Assembly: GCA_029582265.1 (NCBI GenBank)
Contig: CM055819.1
Span: 40,910,761-40,974,760 of the forward strand
DNA: 64,000 bases
Reading direction: 5' to 3'
Source of the DNA: Zoroaster sp. YZ-2022
Taxonomy: Eukaryota > Echinodermata > Asteroidea > Forcipulatida > Zoroasteridae
The notes under the pieces were generated by a model. That model saw only the letters and a program-made list of their open reading frames with translations. It did no database searches and was not told the DNA's origin. Shown here piece by piece: positions 20,631 through 31,681 of this stretch. Made by a program: the position numbers and the translations under genes. Every line of letters begins with the position of its first letter. Positions within the stretch are counted from its first letter, which is position 1.

Positions 20631-21590
20631 AATTCGATTATTCGAATATTCGCGAATACATGTAGGTGTTGCTAATCGTACTCGTGGTTTTTGAATTATT
20701 TGATTAATCGTGCAGGCGCGAATACCTGCAACTATTCGCGAATAATGATCAATTGCCTTTGAACCATTCATAACTTGCAGCCGTGAAGTGTTTGCTTACT
20801 ATTCATGACTACTATTCGCAAGTAATCCTATTAAGCTGGCAATTACACCGTTTTGTCTAGTCATGGTGGTAAGCTTTGTACTTGTAGTGTTTGCAAATAG
20901 TAATGCCTTTGAGGAAGCCGACATGGCAGGCTGGATGGTTGTGACTGCAGCGACTGTTACCTGCAATAATGTATTGCCTTTACACGGCATAAAAATTGCG
21001 GTCGTGAACTGTTCGTTAACTTATTCGCGAACTATTCGTGAATACTATTCGCGAGTAATGCTGCCAATTGCGCTGTTCTGTCTAGGCACTGCTGGTAGTT
21101 GTACGCATTGTAGTATTCGCGAATAGTACTCATAAGTAATGCCTTTGAGGAAGCCGACAGGGCAGGCTGGATGGCTGTGACTGCAGCGATTGTTACCTGC
21201 AATAATGTATTGCCTTTACACAGCATAAAAATTGCGGTCGTGAACTGTTTGCGAACTATTCGCGAATACTATTCGCGAGTAATGCTGCCAATTGTGCTGT
21301 TCTGCCCAGGCACAGCTGGTAGTGGTACGCATTGTAGTATTCGCGAATAGTACTCGCGAGTAATGTCTTTGAGGAAGCGACAGGGCAGGCTGGATGGCTG
21401 TGACTGCAGTGACTGTTACCTGCAATAATGTATTGCATTTGGACTGCATAAAAATTGCGGTCGCGAACTGTCTGCTAACTATTCGTGACTACTATTCGCG
21501 ACTACTATTCGCGAGTAACACTGCCAATTACACCGTTTTGTCTAGGCAGTGGTACGCATTGTAGTATTCGCGAATAGTACACGCATAGCG
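20631..21590. repeat. Tandem array of about 230-bp units rich in TTCGCGAAT palindromes
   Basis: The block GAGGAAGC(C)GACA(T/G)GGCAGGC is found at 20911, 21147 and 21371, giving periods of about 236 and 224 bp. Each unit contains TGACTGCAGCGACTGTTACC, CAATAATGTATTGC, AAAATTGCGGTCG and several ATTCGCGAATA or ACTATTCGCGA motifs. The first unit has TTTGCAAATAG where later ones have ATTCGCGAATAG. Minus-strand readings of the units (VTVAAVTTIQPA type) are Thr-rich and may derive from a stalk exon captured in the array. Confidence 0.8.
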
Positions 21591-21591
21591 A

Positions 21592-21785
21592 ATGGCCCCT
21601 CACATATTTTCCAATGGCTTCGCGCACTGTTTTGTATGTCAACGATTGCGACTCAATCTACACGTTTTCAAATCAAATGGCCCTCACACGTTGTGCACTG
21701 GCTCCCCGCACTGTATGTGTGTCAACGATTGCGACTCGATCTACACGTTTTCAAATCGAATGGCCACTCACATGTTGCATGTTGA
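21592..21785. repeat. Tandem repeat, about 83-bp unit, two and a half copies
   Basis: GTCAACGATTGCGACTC and CTACACGTTTTCAAATC recur at about 21639 and 21722, and GAATGGCC(A/C)CTCACA recurs three times. It continues directly from the TTCGCGAAT array. The three plus-strand frames across it are by-products. Confidence 0.8.
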
Positions 21786-21923
21786 GCATTGCACGCAATA
21801 TGGATGAATTTGCTGTGTCAATCACAGTGAAAAGTACAACAAAAATGCTTGGGATACTTTTATTCTGAAGCAAAATTCCTTGCTGATAGGTATACAAATG
21901 TCTTAATATTATATGTCAACCAA

Positions 21924-22182
21924 TGCACAAGAACCTAAAGAATAAAAAGACATCACACATTCAACTTTATAATAATCTTTCAACAACTTTATTTCAACAT
22001 TTCATACACATGTTTAGCACTTTTGTTCTTAACAACTTTATGCATCCCATTCAATGGGATGCATCAAGTTGTTAAGAACAAAAGTGCTAGAAACAAGTGT
22101 ATGAAATGTTGAAATAAAGTTGTTGAAAGATTATTATAAAGTTGAATGTGTGATGTCTTTTTATTCTTTAGGTACTTGTGCA
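21924..22182. repeat. 259-bp near-perfect foldback (hairpin)
   Basis: TGCACAAG at 21924 pairs with CTTGTGCA ending at 22182, and complementarity continues inward with few mismatches to the centre at 22052 (ATGCATCCCATT, C, AATGGGATGCAT). Arms are about 128 bp with essentially no loop. The near identity of the arms points to a recent origin as a foldback element, or to an assembly or library artefact. A transcript would form a long double-stranded stem. Confidence 0.9.
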
Positions 22183-24409
22183 TACTGCTAGATCATTGTC
22201 TTTGAAAAACATGGTATGTGGTTTTTCAGTTCCAATGCATTTCAATCTTAAAATGACAGTCAAGGAGAAAAAAAAAAAGAAAAAAAAATCCCGACCGACC
22301 GACCCTTCAAATATTTTCACTGGAGGGCAACTCAACAATTTTTTTTTTTGGCCTTATGTTCCAGTCTCTTGCGAGTCGGTGTTTACAAAATAACTGCTGA
22401 AAATGCCAATGATAGTTTTTTCACAGTGGTCTCCAGTGGTCTCACAAACAAGATTGCTTAAAAGGGTTAGGGTGGCTTACATGTATATGCACTTAAACGA
22501 TATGTGTACAACATATTGGACATTTAGTGGTTGGGAGTGGCCTCTATGGGTTAATATCACTTTAACAGTATGTGCATTAATATCACTTTAACTATATCGT
22601 AAAAAGCAATTAAATATAGGCAATTCATTACATGTTCATCATAATGTACAATGTACATGGAGCTTCGTACAACTCATGTACATGTACATCTACACTGATG
22701 ACTGACTAATAAAACTAGTGTACAAAATGCAGCTTTACATGTACATGTATGTGCATTTATAAGCATGTACATGTAAGATTAGCCTCTACTATTTTAATGA
22801 ACCAGTTCTTTTCAGAACTAATTGCTACTCAATAGAGAATTTCACAAGGTGTCACCGCAGTTGTAAGTCTTAAATCCTCTTCACCATGCAAAGTTACAAT
22901 TTTTAACCATTAATCTACATATCATTTGTAAAATAAATTTTATAAATACATATACACTTGACAATTTGTTCCATTAATTAAAACGAAGGAAAAAATATGA
23001 ACCATTATTTCCTTCTTCCTTTGCAACAAAATGTTCTCATTTCCTCCCTTGCCAATAGTGCATGCTGTCATCACCCCATGACTGTTCAGGCTTTTGCTTT
23101 ACAATATACAATAACTAGACTTGGCACCAAGCCACATTCTTGATAAACACTTATTATAATATGCCCATGTTACAATCACTCTCTATGACTATGGCCTTGC
23201 ATTGTGATCCCTTTACAAATCGTTAATGGCCTCCGGTCTCTGGCTGCTTGATTACAATGCAATGGGAAAAACTTGGGGATTCCCCTTACATCATGGAAAG
23301 CTCATGCGTCATGCTTGAAAATCTGGGACCTTTGTCCTCTAGTCTGGGCGTTGTCAAGTCAATGCAAAATGATGTCAATGCACATGCAATATACAATTTG
23401 TATGGAAGTTGAACCTGCATACATGTACACCACAGTCATATTGCAGAAAAAAAGGGAAAGTACACAACAAATAATGAAATATTACTCACAACTGTGAAAT
23501 TTCTTAGGGTCAAGAAAAGTGATTTCTTTAAACTGAAAATATGAACATGGCTGGTACATGTTTATGTACATAGCACACCTATTTATTATTTAATAGCCTG
23601 TACTGGAGTAAATAAAATGGTTCAGCACAAAATTCAGACAGACAACTACATGTACATGTACATACATGTACATTGTATATCATATTTCTTAAGGTGTAAA
23701 AATTTACAGTAAAATCTCTGCTAATGTCAATACATACAGTATTATACATGTATGTTGGCATTTTTTCTTAAATATTTTTTAGCAGCCCCTAACCTTAACA
23801 AATTTCGATGCAACAACTTTTCAGGGGGTGGCACTTAATTGAGGCTCTTTTACAGGCCTGTTTTTTTTTTTTAAATAAACAAATTCCGAGCAGGGAAAAA
23901 CACTGGTTGGTGGGGGTGTTCTCCGTGTCCCCCCCCCCCCCCCCAATAGTTAGTAGTTTACACTATTGAGCCTGATCATGCTCACATGTGTCAACTAATA
24001 TCAATTCATTCCATATTTAGTTTCCGCTTTGAAATAGATCATTTTCACATGATTGCCAGATTTGTATTTCATCAGGGAAACTACATGCACATTGTACATG
24101 TACAATGTATGTACACACATGTACATGCATACACATGTATGTATGTACATGTATATATGCCCATCCTGTACACGTATTGTATCACAAATTAACAAACACA
24201 GATGTGTTTTAACATACATCTACATGTATGTATTTTCAGTAAATGCAGCAAACAAAATTCTTTGACCATTCATGATCATATGGCACTTCACTTGCCACTG
24301 TTTTCATGTATTAACAGTAGCTGGGACATGCGTATTTATACTAACCAGACAAAAAAGATAGTTTCACTTAAAACAGAAATAATTACTAGACAGTATGTAA
24401 TTATGCATA
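22183..24409. other. Non-coding, rich in TACATG microsatellite
   Basis: No gene recognised. Palindromic ACATGTACATGT tracts at 22676-22690, 22735-22770, 23645-23675 and 24095-24155, an A-rich run at 22268-22287, and a C run at 23931-23944. A segment at 22803-22910 resembles 3497-3600. Confidence 0.55.
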
Positions 24410-24412
24410 TAC

Positions 24413-24519
24413 ACAAGGAAAAAATGTACACAAGGAAAAAATGTACACAAGGAAAAAATGTACACAAGGAAAACATGTACATGTACACAAGGAAAACATG
24501 TACATGACACAAGGAAAAC
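24413..24519. repeat. Tandem repeat ACACAAGGAAAA(A/C)ATGT
   Basis: Seven imperfect copies of a 16- to 22-bp unit containing ACACAAGGAAAA. A further copy (AAGGAAAACATACATGTACA) follows the neighbouring element at 25432, showing the element inserted inside the array. Confidence 0.85.
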
Positions 24520-25440
24520 GGGTTGTTCTTAAACCCCCTCGACCCCCCGACCCCCACGACGTACGCGCGCTCAGAATCATATCGTATCCCAAATCGGAAT
24601 CTAGTGTTCGAATACGGCCCCAATTAGAATGCCCGCGGCACTCCCGTACTACTGAACGTGAACAAACGGAGCTCCGGAAGATCGAAGATCGAAGATCCTA
24701 TAGGTTAATTGGGGAAAATAACAAAATCCTTTTCTCCTCCAAAAGTCTAATTTTGAAATAGAATAATACAAAATAAGTTATTAAATGAGAAATAATTATG
24801 TTTTGCTAAAATGTTGACAGACAAAAATAGTTGGGATCTTTTTCCACGTCCATCAAGTAAAATGTACACTCGGGGCTGTGCGCGCATGCTAGTTTGTGAT
24901 GTAATGCTTATTGACCAATCAGGATGCCAGAAAGCCATGCGGCCATCTTGGAAGCGATATCCTTCTTCGACCGTAATGAGTTGTAGGAAGAACGTTGCCA
25001 AAAACTTCGCCCTCACCCAACTAGCAAAAATCCGACATAAGTGTGCAATTTTGTTGATAGAATATGAAATTATCTACTCGGGAATGGTATAATTTGGCTT
25101 GTGGCAGTATTATAAATTCGTTGATTTCGCGACGACAGGTCGTCATGCAGCAAACGGCGCAACAGGCTAGCGAGCTAGCCATTTTCGAACTCGGGCCGTA
25201 AACAGGTTCCAATTTGGGATACAATTTTATTCTGGCGCAGGCCGGCTAGCCATGCGACATGCTTGCGCATGGGCATTGCGAAATACATACATACATTCGT
25301 ACTGCACTGGCGGTATGGGTAGTGAATTCCGCGAGTACGTACCGTGTGCTTCGTTTATATGAGCGTACGTCGTGGGGTCGAGGGGTGAGGGGTCGTGGGT
25401 CGTGGGGGTCGAGGAGGTTTAAGAACAACCCAAGGAAAAC
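24511..25440. mobile_element. 912-bp DNA transposon with inverted ends and 9-bp duplication
   Basis: The left end GGGTTGTTCTTAAACCCCCT (24520) is matched in inverted orientation at the right end (to 25431), with further similarity through CGACCCCC and the ACGTACG block for about 60 bp. AAGGAAAAC flanks both ends (24511-24519, 25432-25440). A 9-bp duplication would suggest a Mutator-like element, but the flanks are also part of a tandem repeat, which weakens that inference. The interior is locally GC-richer than its surroundings and includes GATCGAAGATC repeats at about 24679-24697. No transposase frame is present. Confidence 0.65.
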
Positions 25441-26853
25441 ATACATGTACACAAGGAAAACTTGACAAGGAACTACAAATGTACATTTGATTCCATTTTA
25501 ACAAGCATGTACTTGCAGTAGGCCCACCCTGTAAAGAGCAAAGAACTCCATGTGACAAACAGGGTTCAATGGTTATAAAAGGTCAAAAGATCTGGTGGGA
25601 CTGCAGATCACAATAGACACCAGGAACAACATTGGTTAACTATTAACAGATTACCATGGATGCATGGTCTATGTTGTTGACACATACATGTGTGATTACT
25701 GTCTCATGATCTACACTGCACTAAACTTTGAAACATTTATTTATGATTGATAGGAATAAAATTACAATGGGAAGCATCGCAACCTGGTGTGAGTCGTCTG
25801 TTGTGCTGTTATTTTACAGAAAAGTTAAATAATTTCCGGCTCGAATTTAGGAAAGAGTAATCTTTTATAAATTCGATGTTACAATTATTTTATTTATGTA
25901 ATGATGAAGTGGAAATATTGTTTTGTTGAACTGAATTGAATAAAATACGACAAAACTTTATGCATTTTCACTATTTCCCTGTTTATGACACAACGTAATA
26001 AGCTGAAACTTTCACAGATTGGTTGCTTAATGTGTATGTTGCCAACACTACCAATGTTGTCCGGCTTTCCTTTAAACCAGTGTTTACATCTTCCCTTCAA
26101 ACGTTAGCAGTCCAAAGGGGGAAATCATGTTGGTAAATAAAAACTATAACAACTGAGTAAGTTACCATGGTGATTGGTCAAAAGCGTGACAGTTATGAAC
26201 CATCAATATACTCAGCACTGTAGCCAATTACCATAGCGATGCCCTTTGTATTGTGAATATGACCAGACGTTGAAAAAACATAAGAGTGCAATACATATTA
26301 TAGCATAAAGAGTGGGCTAAAAATGTAATGTAACCATTGAATTGCTGTCTGTATTATTATTTGGTGCAATTCAGAAGCAAGGACATTGCTTTATGATGTT
26401 AAGTAGAAACTACATGTGGGACGTGGGTGTGGTCAGGGAGAAGGGCACGTTCCCACTCTTTTGTCTTAGTGTGCCCCCTGTTTGCCACCCGTTTTGTTCC
26501 CTAAATTGTTTTGAGTAATATAAATGCATACAGTGTTGTATGAACCAAGTGCATACATGTATGTACTCATTTTTGTTTTCCTTTGAAGGACAAATAGCAA
26601 ACAATGTTGTGACAGCCTGCAGTACCTTCTAAAAGCCTTTGGAGATTTATACTGATTCATGAGAATAACATGCATCAGTGTAATGATGTTTGACTCACAA
26701 ATGAGTGGAAAATAGCTTAAATATGAAATTTTTGCGTGACAGGGGCTTGCGAGTTCGAGCGAGTTACAACGACCGAGTACGAATGTGTTCGAACGAGTTC
26801 GAGCGAGAGCTTACTCGTTTGTAAACGTGTGCCCTCGTATAAATTGCCACAAA
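25441..26853. other. Non-coding; contains one mariner-type end
   Basis: No gene recognised. TTCCCTAAATTGTTTTGAGTA at 26498-26518 equals one end of the MITE at 31682-31957 and is probably a solo or broken copy. A segment around 25925-26030 (ATGCATTTTCACTATTTCC) resembles 30860-30940. The 26740-26815 stretch repeats GAGTTCGAGCGAG. Confidence 0.5.
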
Positions 26854-27926
26854 GCAACCGGACCCTTGAAACTAGACTAGTGGCTGTGGCACTATTGGCA
26901 TGTGTGCTAGCATGGGCACAGGTACATGTAGGCAGAGCTAGGCAGCCTGCTTCGTTGCCATACATGTACATGTATGTTAGATTTTGTGCTTTTCTCAACA
27001 GCATGCAATCCTGTAATATGGCTTACTGCAACTTTCACATTCAAAACATAGGGGGTTAAATGCATGCTTGCTGATTTTATGAAAATATAAGGAATATAAG
27101 AAATCTGAGGAAATGTTTCTGTTCATCTCAGGATTATTTTGTGAAAAGTGGAAGCCCTAACATGTACACACACATGCATGTACATGTACATGTACATGTA
27201 CATGTACATCGCCACAGCTTACGCAGTACATGTATGTTCACTGTGTGGAACATTAATAATGAGTACATTCGACCTCAAGCATTTATGGCCTGGCTGTGTG
27301 CTTATACAGGCCATTCACATTATGTGTACACTCTATAGACTAGAGTAAATGTGCATAATTTACATGGTACTGTACATGTATTATGTGTATAGTGAAGAGC
27401 TGTATTATGAGTCAAACAGTATCCATTTTACAAACTGTCTACATGCACATGTACACGTATGCAAGTAAATGATCATGTACGTGTATATTTACATACATGT
27501 ACATTTGATATGAACATGTTTCATGTGCTATGTCTATGTCCACCTAATCATTATTCTGGGATTACATGTGTAATCGTGGACATGTGAATTATTACACATG
27601 AACCTACACGTAGTGCATGTTCTCAATTTTGTTTCCCTTTGCAGAAAGAACAGAATTGTGTCAGTGAATAGCTGTATATAAAAAATTAAACTTTTAGCTC
27701 ATTTTGTAATGCCAGGTCATACAACATTGTTCTTTAGCATCAAGAGGCAGATCCAGGGGAAGGGATCGAGACCAGAAACCAGAGATGTTTATTTTTTTTT
27801 GCCTAATCAAAGATTTGTAAATAAAAAAAATTGAAATTTTTTGGATGAGCATTCTCACAAGATGTAGACTGTACATGAACATATATATTTATAGCATCAG
27901 CACTTAAAGAATTTGATGAACTGTAC
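26854..27926. repeat. Segmental duplication, copy 1 (partner 63297-64000)
   Basis: From GCAACCG(G/T)ACCCTTGAAACT to GAATTTGATGAACTGTAC this segment matches the right end of the window in the same orientation. Shared blocks include GGCAGAGCTA, TTTTGTGCTTTTCTCAACA, GGCTTACTGCAACTTTCACA, AAATCTGAGG, CCAGAAACCAGAGAT and ATGAGCATTCTCA. Copy 1 has about 370 bp more, mainly TACATG tracts at 27170-27600. No coding sequence recognised. Confidence 0.85.
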
Positions 27927-28360
27927 ATGTACAGTACATGTATATGCATGCCATGATGAATCACTGATAATGAACACAAGAAAAACGTTTCATTTAATTG
28001 ATTTTTCATTTAAATCTAGTATACAAACTTGTGAAGCTTATAAATTTCATAATTTACTGTCATTCGTTCATTCCAATGTGACTTGAATATTTCCGTTTCA
28101 GATGTTAGTGAAATCATTTCAAAAAATTATTTCTGTTATCCGATGTCGGATAAGCAGCTTTGTAAAATTGTGATCATTTAAGTATTTTGAGATTACCAAT
28201 AGTCCAGCAGTTTCTAAAGGATTTTTACCGAGATATTGTTTGAAACTTTTTCTTTCAATTTCCCAAAGCGCTGATTTGTTTAAGATTTATTGTACTTTGA
28301 CACGGCATATTGACAATGTTTTTTTTTAAAGGAGCAATTAAAATTAGCAGGAAGGTACAC
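27927..28360. other. AT-rich, no gene seen
   Basis: No domain-bearing frame or clear repeat; a T-run lies at 28319-28327. Confidence 0.5.
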
Positions 28361-28363
28361 TAC

Positions 28364-28560
28364 GTAGCTAGCATGGATATAATACAACTACTATGTACCA
28401 TAAGTACATGTAACTGGTATGTATGCTTAGGATGAATGAAATGAAATGAAATTGGATGAAAAAATACAAATTGACAAACTTAATTACATGTACATGTACA
28501 GGCATACAATATTTTTTACAAAGGCCATTGCTGGCTACAGATAATTAACATTAAAAATAA
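28364..28560. repeat. Direct repeat flanking the 28583-30503 transposon, left copy
   Basis: GTAGCTAGCATGGATATAAT through TTTTACAAAG(G/A)CATTGC-type sequence and TGGCTACAGATAA is repeated in the same order at 30521-30712. Copies differ by small indels and substitutions. They are not terminal repeats of the transposon, which has its own inverted ends between them. Confidence 0.8.
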
Positions 28561-28579
28561 GCAAAGTAAGCAAGAAGCT

Positions 28580-30506
28580 AACTAGTCAGGTCGATATATG
28601 GAAAATACCCCCTCAACCCCCAAAAAATTGCTACAAAAGGTTTCTCAACTGATTCTGGTAGGGTTTAGTGTACTTTATAACATACTAAAAGTTTACCAAA
28701 GTAGGACCCCCGGAAAAGTGTTTTTTTCAAGATGGCGTCCAAGATGGCCGCCGAAATCTATTAATGATCATAACTATGTAACTATCAACTCAAATTTGAT
28801 GATCTTGGTGTCTATCCCCAGGTTTTTTTGGGCAAGGAACACATTAAGACCATTAAAAATGAAAGTGGGCCATTATCTAACAGGTTGAGGGGGCATTTTC
28901 CATATGAAGTATGAAGCATTTCAGAAAATGTGCGCTTGCAGCCTGCTCACCCTTCACATCTGATCCTACTCTGAGAAACATTGTCAACGGGATAGTGGCT
29001 GGGCCAGATGTTAATGTACATGACTTTGAATCGGTTGGGAACAAGATCATTGAAGATATAATCGGAAAGTCGGCATTTACTTACAAATTCAAGCGGAAAG
29101 ACAGAGCCAAAACCCTTGGGAATATCTCTGCTGTGAAGATTGCTCCTGATCGTACCATTGATCCTGCCCTTCTGTTCCAGCGTTTCCTTGTGGTGTCAAG
29201 GTCAGGAGATCTTTCCCTTGAAGAGGTTTTGACGTACTGTATGAACTAAGCCCCTACCCTCCAGCCCTCTTTGAGACCAGGAACATTCTTCGAAAAGCAG
29301 ACAAACCTCAGCTTGCTCAGGCAATTCGAGACCATGCTGCGGACTTATCAAGTGAGGCTGTGATGAACTCTATTCCCAAAACAGATTGTTACGTGCTTGA
29401 TGGTGGCTCTTTGCTCCATCGTTTACCGTGGAAGAAAGGCGACTCATATAATGCAATAGTTGAGTCTTATGCAGACTTCACTGTGAGACATTACGGACAA
29501 GCGACAGTGGTGTTCGATGGCTATGGTGAAGGTCCCTCCATAAAAGACAACACACATCAGAGACGAGGAAAAAACCTGCACCCTATTGTTAGTTTCACTG
29601 CAGAAACAGAGTTTTCAGGCAAAAAGGAGGACTTTTTGTCTCGTGACAAAAACAAGGCAGACATGATTGCTCTCATCAGCACAGCACTAACTAAAAGGGG
29701 ATGCCATGTCATTCAGTCACCAGGGGATGCAGACGTTGATATCGTTAAGGTAACTGTTGAACGATCCCGTCATTGCACCACAACGTTGGTCGGTGAAAAT
29801 TATCCATTGCAACTGTTCGGGGGGATGCAAATCCTGTCGATGCAGCTGCAGACGCTATGGACTCCCCTGCACTGCTGCATGTGGCCCTTGCCAAACTGAA
29901 AACTGTGACAATCCAAACAACACTCAAGAGGTCGATACTGAGGAGGAGGATGACACTCAAAACTGAACGCTCTGAAACTTATTCTATGGACAAAGGTGTT
30001 TGTGCATTAGGTGATAGTGGACAGCTGAAGGTCATGAGTTCAATTTCATAATGATTCAACAGCTCAGTGATATCCAAAGTTGTCTTAATGTGTTCCTTGC
30101 CCCCCAAAACCTGGGGATAGACATCAAGATCATCAAATTTGAGTCAATAGTTATGGACTTGCGGTCATTTGGAGGTGTTGGCGGCCATTTTTGACGCCAT
30201 ATTGGATTTTTGTGTTACATATATAGGCCAACATCATTTTTTATGATCTTAATGTGTTCTTTGCCCCCAAAAACCTAGGGATAGACACCAAGATCATCAA
30301 ATTTGAGTTGATAGTTACATAGTTATGATCATTAAGAGGTTTCGGCGGCCATCTTGGACGCCATCTTGAAAAAAACACTTTTCCGGGGGCCCTACTTTGG
30401 TAAACTTTTAGTATGTTAAAAAGTACACTAAAACCTACCAGAATCAGTTGAGAAACCTTTTGTAGCAATTTTTTGGGGGATAAACTGTATTTTGACCTGA
30501 CTAAAC
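28580..30506 (+). mobile_element. DNA transposon deletion derivative (Academ-like), inverted ends
   Basis: TAGTCAGGTC at 28583 is matched by GACCTGACTA ending at 30503, and AAC flanks both, a possible 3-bp duplication. Inside the ends, about 250 bp (CCCCCAAAAAATTGCTAC inward, through GATGGCGTCCAAGATGGC to AACACATTAAGA) is present in inverted orientation on both sides. The left repeat also contains an internal inverted pair (GGTTGAGGGGGCATTTTCCA at 28884 against 28597-28617). On the right, part of the repeat is present twice (about 30085-30180 and 30243-30310). The middle holds broken coding sequence related to the element at 41271-48711. Confidence 0.7.
28911..29966 (+). pseudogene. FEN/XPG-nuclease-like protein with CXC tail, internally deleted
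   Basis: Frame 1 (28911-29249) is unrecognised helical sequence ending VLTY; the reading resumes in another frame (ELSPYPPALFETRNILRKAD), so there is a frameshift near 29240. The open frame 29360-29755 has YVLDGGSLLHRLPW, VVFDGYGEGPSIKDNTHQRR and GCHVIQSPGDADVDIVK, matching the order of the first catalytic blocks of flap-endonuclease/XPG-like proteins. The text then jumps into CNCSGGCKSCRCSCRRYGLP (29757-29966), a Cys-rich CXC-like motif. In the relative at 45764-48190 more than 150 residues lie between these parts, so a deletion near 29755 removed the rest of the nuclease. The N-terminal transposase-like part is absent. This copy cannot be autonomous. Confidence 0.55.
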
Positions 30507-30520
30507 AGTAGACCACATGT

Positions 30521-30712
30521 TGTAGCTAGCATGGATATAATACATCTACATGTAACATGTACCATTAGTAACTACATGTAGTACGTATGTATGCTTTGGA
30601 TGAATTAAATAAATACATGAATGCATTTGACAAAAAGTAAATAGCGACAGTTCGGTTTAATTACACATTCAGAAATATTTTACAAAGAGCATTGCTGGCT
30701 ACAGATAAACAA
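30521..30712. repeat. Direct repeat flanking the 28583-30503 transposon, right copy
   Basis: Partner of 28364-28560, starting at TGTAGCTAGCATGGATATAA and ending at GCTGGCTACAGATAA. Beyond it, 30860-30940 resembles 25925-26030, so the duplication may include more than this block. Confidence 0.8.
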
Positions 30713-31054
30713 TAATATGAGGCTGCAATAATTTAAGCAGAAAAGATGAATGGTATCATCAATCTTCTATAAAAAAATAATTTTGTCAGAGGTGCTGTCA
30801 TTTAAAAATGTACGCAATGTTTCTCTTTCCTAAATTTAACGTTGGGATGAATTGACAAATCTGAATGCATTTTCACTATTTCCTCATTAACAACATAACA
30901 TACAGTATAAAGTGTTCACATGTTGGTTTGCTAACAAATCTGGTGGGGGGGGAGGAGGAGGAGGAGGAGGGGGAGTGGGAGGAGGAGGAGGGGGAGGAGG
31001 AGCAGGAGGAGGAGGAGGAGGGCTCCCTCTTTTTATTGCATGCATGTAAATTAA
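30713..31054. repeat. AT-rich spacer and GGA-rich microsatellite
   Basis: A GGAGGA-type purine tract fills 30943-31022; the plus-strand frame across it (poly-Glu) is a by-product. Nothing coding recognised. Confidence 0.8.
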
Positions 31055-31311
31055 CTAAGGGAGGAGGGCCAAAGTCATGGTACAGCCAAGCCTTTGAGAA
31101 ACCGTGCCAGGCCTAGGCTACCTGGCCTCCTAATTGTCTTTAATTGTGTGTCCTAATCCTGTAACAATACAGTACCCGCTAATCAACATAACCTGGGCTT
31201 CTGGAGGGCCTAGCCCAAGCCAGCAGACCTCATTATATAGGCCAGTAGGCAGGGGAAAAGCCAGGCTTCTCAAAGGCTTGGCTGTTCCATGACTTTGGCC
31301 CTTGTCCCTAA
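31055..31311. mobile_element. MITE with about 40-bp inverted ends (AGGGCCAAAGTCATGG)
   Basis: AGGGCCAAAGTCATGGTACA and AGCCAAGCCTTTGAGAA at the left are matched in inverted orientation at 31262-31302 with two or three differences. Weaker similarity extends about 10 bp outward on each side, so exact ends and target duplication are not fixed. Non-coding. Confidence 0.75.
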
Positions 31312-31681
31312 ACATTTTGTGTGTATCCCTTTTTGGCAGTGACCCCCCAAGTTTTTACCCATGTGCAACCCCTTATGAATCACGATGTACTCTGTATAAC
31401 AGGAAGACCAAACTATGAAACATTCAGCTTATTTAATAAAGTAATTGTTAATTAGGAAAGTTTTCAGAAGTTTTCCCACCATGCAAAGCCTTAAATCCTA
31501 TATTAATGTAATTGTTGTTCACAACAAAACAGTTAAAATGCATTGAGACTGTTTGTAATCATTCCAAAATGGAATTTCTTTCATTGGATGGCAGAAATTA
31601 ACAGCACCATGAAAGGATGTTTGATAAAAATCATCATCTGTATTCCAGGTAAGTTTTATGTAAAACTGTGATTATAACACA
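31312..31681. other. No gene seen
   Basis: Non-coding. Segment 31455-31500 (TTTTCCCACCATGCAAAGCC) resembles parts of 3575-3600 and 22885-22905. Confidence 0.5.

Noticed and set aside
28598..28888. ORF with a protein-like sequence (KKLLQKVSQLILVGFSVLYN) that recurs at 30241-30516 on the other strand
   Set aside because: The recurrence is explained by the inverted repeat ends of a transposon; the stretch is non-coding terminal sequence.
30865..31116. Poly-Glu ORF
   Set aside because: Translation of a GGA microsatellite.
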